A stretch of DNA of 64,000 bases from Martinezella lusitana. Lineage in GTDB: Bacteria > Pseudomonadota > Alphaproteobacteria > Rhizobiales > Rhizobiaceae. Positions 63,899 through 64,000 of the stretch are shown piece after piece; the first letter of the stretch is position 1, and each line of letters begins with the position of its first letter. The position numbers and the translations under genes are program-made. The DNA lies in NCBI RefSeq assembly GCF_016901135.1, contig NZ_JAFEVL010000048.1, forward strand, positions 434,001 to 498,000. Reading direction: 5' to 3'. The notes under the pieces were generated by a model that searched no databases, was not told where the DNA came from, and worked only from the letters and a program-made list of their open reading frames with translations.

Positions 63899-64000
63899 TT
63901 ACCAGCTGCCGTTTATGCCGCAACCGGCCGGCGGCAGTGTCTTGTGTTCAAAACGAGCCTTCAACATCTCGCAGCCCTTGTCGCGTATGGGTCCGGGCAT
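63899..64000 (-). CDS. Unidentified protein, C-terminal 33 residues only (cut at window edge)
   Basis: A minus-strand frame enters from the right edge and stops at TAA 63899-63901, giving a C-terminus that reads KGCEMLKARFEHKTLPPAGC then GINGSW. I do not recognise it from 33 residues. The two cysteines might form a disulfide in a secreted protein. That this is coding is inferred from the open frame to the edge, so confidence is modest. Confidence 0.4.
   Translation of the reverse strand: MPGPIRDKGCEMLKARFEHKTLPPAGCGINGSW

Noticed and set aside
1-64000. tRNA, rRNA, CRISPR array, prophage or insertion sequence
   Set aside because: I saw no cloverleaf, no regularly spaced direct repeats, no transposase or integrase motif and no abrupt composition change.

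Overview
The window looks like a chromosomal, mostly housekeeping stretch of a Rhizobium-type alphaproteobacterium. The evidence is high-GC coding sequence with many GTG/TTG starts, a fused malic enzyme-phosphotransacetylase (maeB/tme), a DivJ/PleC/PdhS-like histidine kinase, cobalamin genes, a class II DAHP synthase, a Usg protein, and two palindromic intergenic repeats of the kind scattered through rhizobial genomes. I see no phage, plasmid, transposase, CRISPR array, rRNA or tRNA. I count 61 protein genes, two of them cut by the window edges.

Layout. 1-11 kb: MFS transporter (cut at left), LpxH-like metallophosphoesterase and glycerophosphodiesterase on the minus strand; divergent maeB; a small secreted protein; an ankyrin protein; a TolB-like propeller; nadE. 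11-21.5 kb: an LTA-synthase-like membrane sulfatase, DUF1003 and GFA proteins, class II DAHP synthase, glutathione reductase, a DUF2059-rpiA pair, gph, and a large L,D-transpeptidase. 21.5-26.5 kb: class II and class I fumarases separated by a nested inverted repeat, then a diguanylate cyclase. 26.6-33 kb: hydrolase/MarR divergent pair, LtrA, DUF971, moaA, an MBL hydrolase, and a VOC/YafY divergent pair. 33-43.5 kb: a large chemoreceptor, a DMT exporter with mobA-mobB, a very large OmpA-like protein with a Q/P/A/K-rich spacer, and an amino-acid ABC transporter without its ATPase. 43.5-47.2 kb: usg, DUF2270, TPR-methyltransferase, and a GST-ArsR-SRPBCC operon behind a striking palindrome. 47.2-51.3 kb: ssuA-ssuD-ssuC-ssuB for alkanesulfonate sulfur acquisition. 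51.5-64 kb: HIBADH-type dehydrogenase, Lrp regulator, nuclease-uracil glycosylase pair, histidine kinase, dgkA, cobT/cobS, DUF1289-retropepsin pair, a second DMT exporter, folC, a YadGH-like ABC exporter, and a gene cut at the right edge.

How genes work together. maeB, fumC and fumA serve C4-dicarboxylate/TCA metabolism. moaA, mobA and mobB belong to molybdenum cofactor synthesis, cobT and cobS to cobalamin assembly, and ssuABCD to sulfonate uptake and cleavage. Envelope functions recur: the L,D-transpeptidase, OmpA-like protein, membrane sulfatase, dgkA and chemoreceptor.

No clearly new multi-gene system stands out. The most interesting signals are regulatory and non-coding: (i) a 14-bp-arm palindrome before the GST-ArsR-SRPBCC operon; (ii) the same 21-bp motif at nearly the same distance before ssuA and ssuD; (iii) a near-perfect operator-like palindrome between the VOC gene and its YafY regulator; (iv) paired MarR-site candidates; (v) a strong orphan terminator near the right edge that implies an unannotated small transcript.
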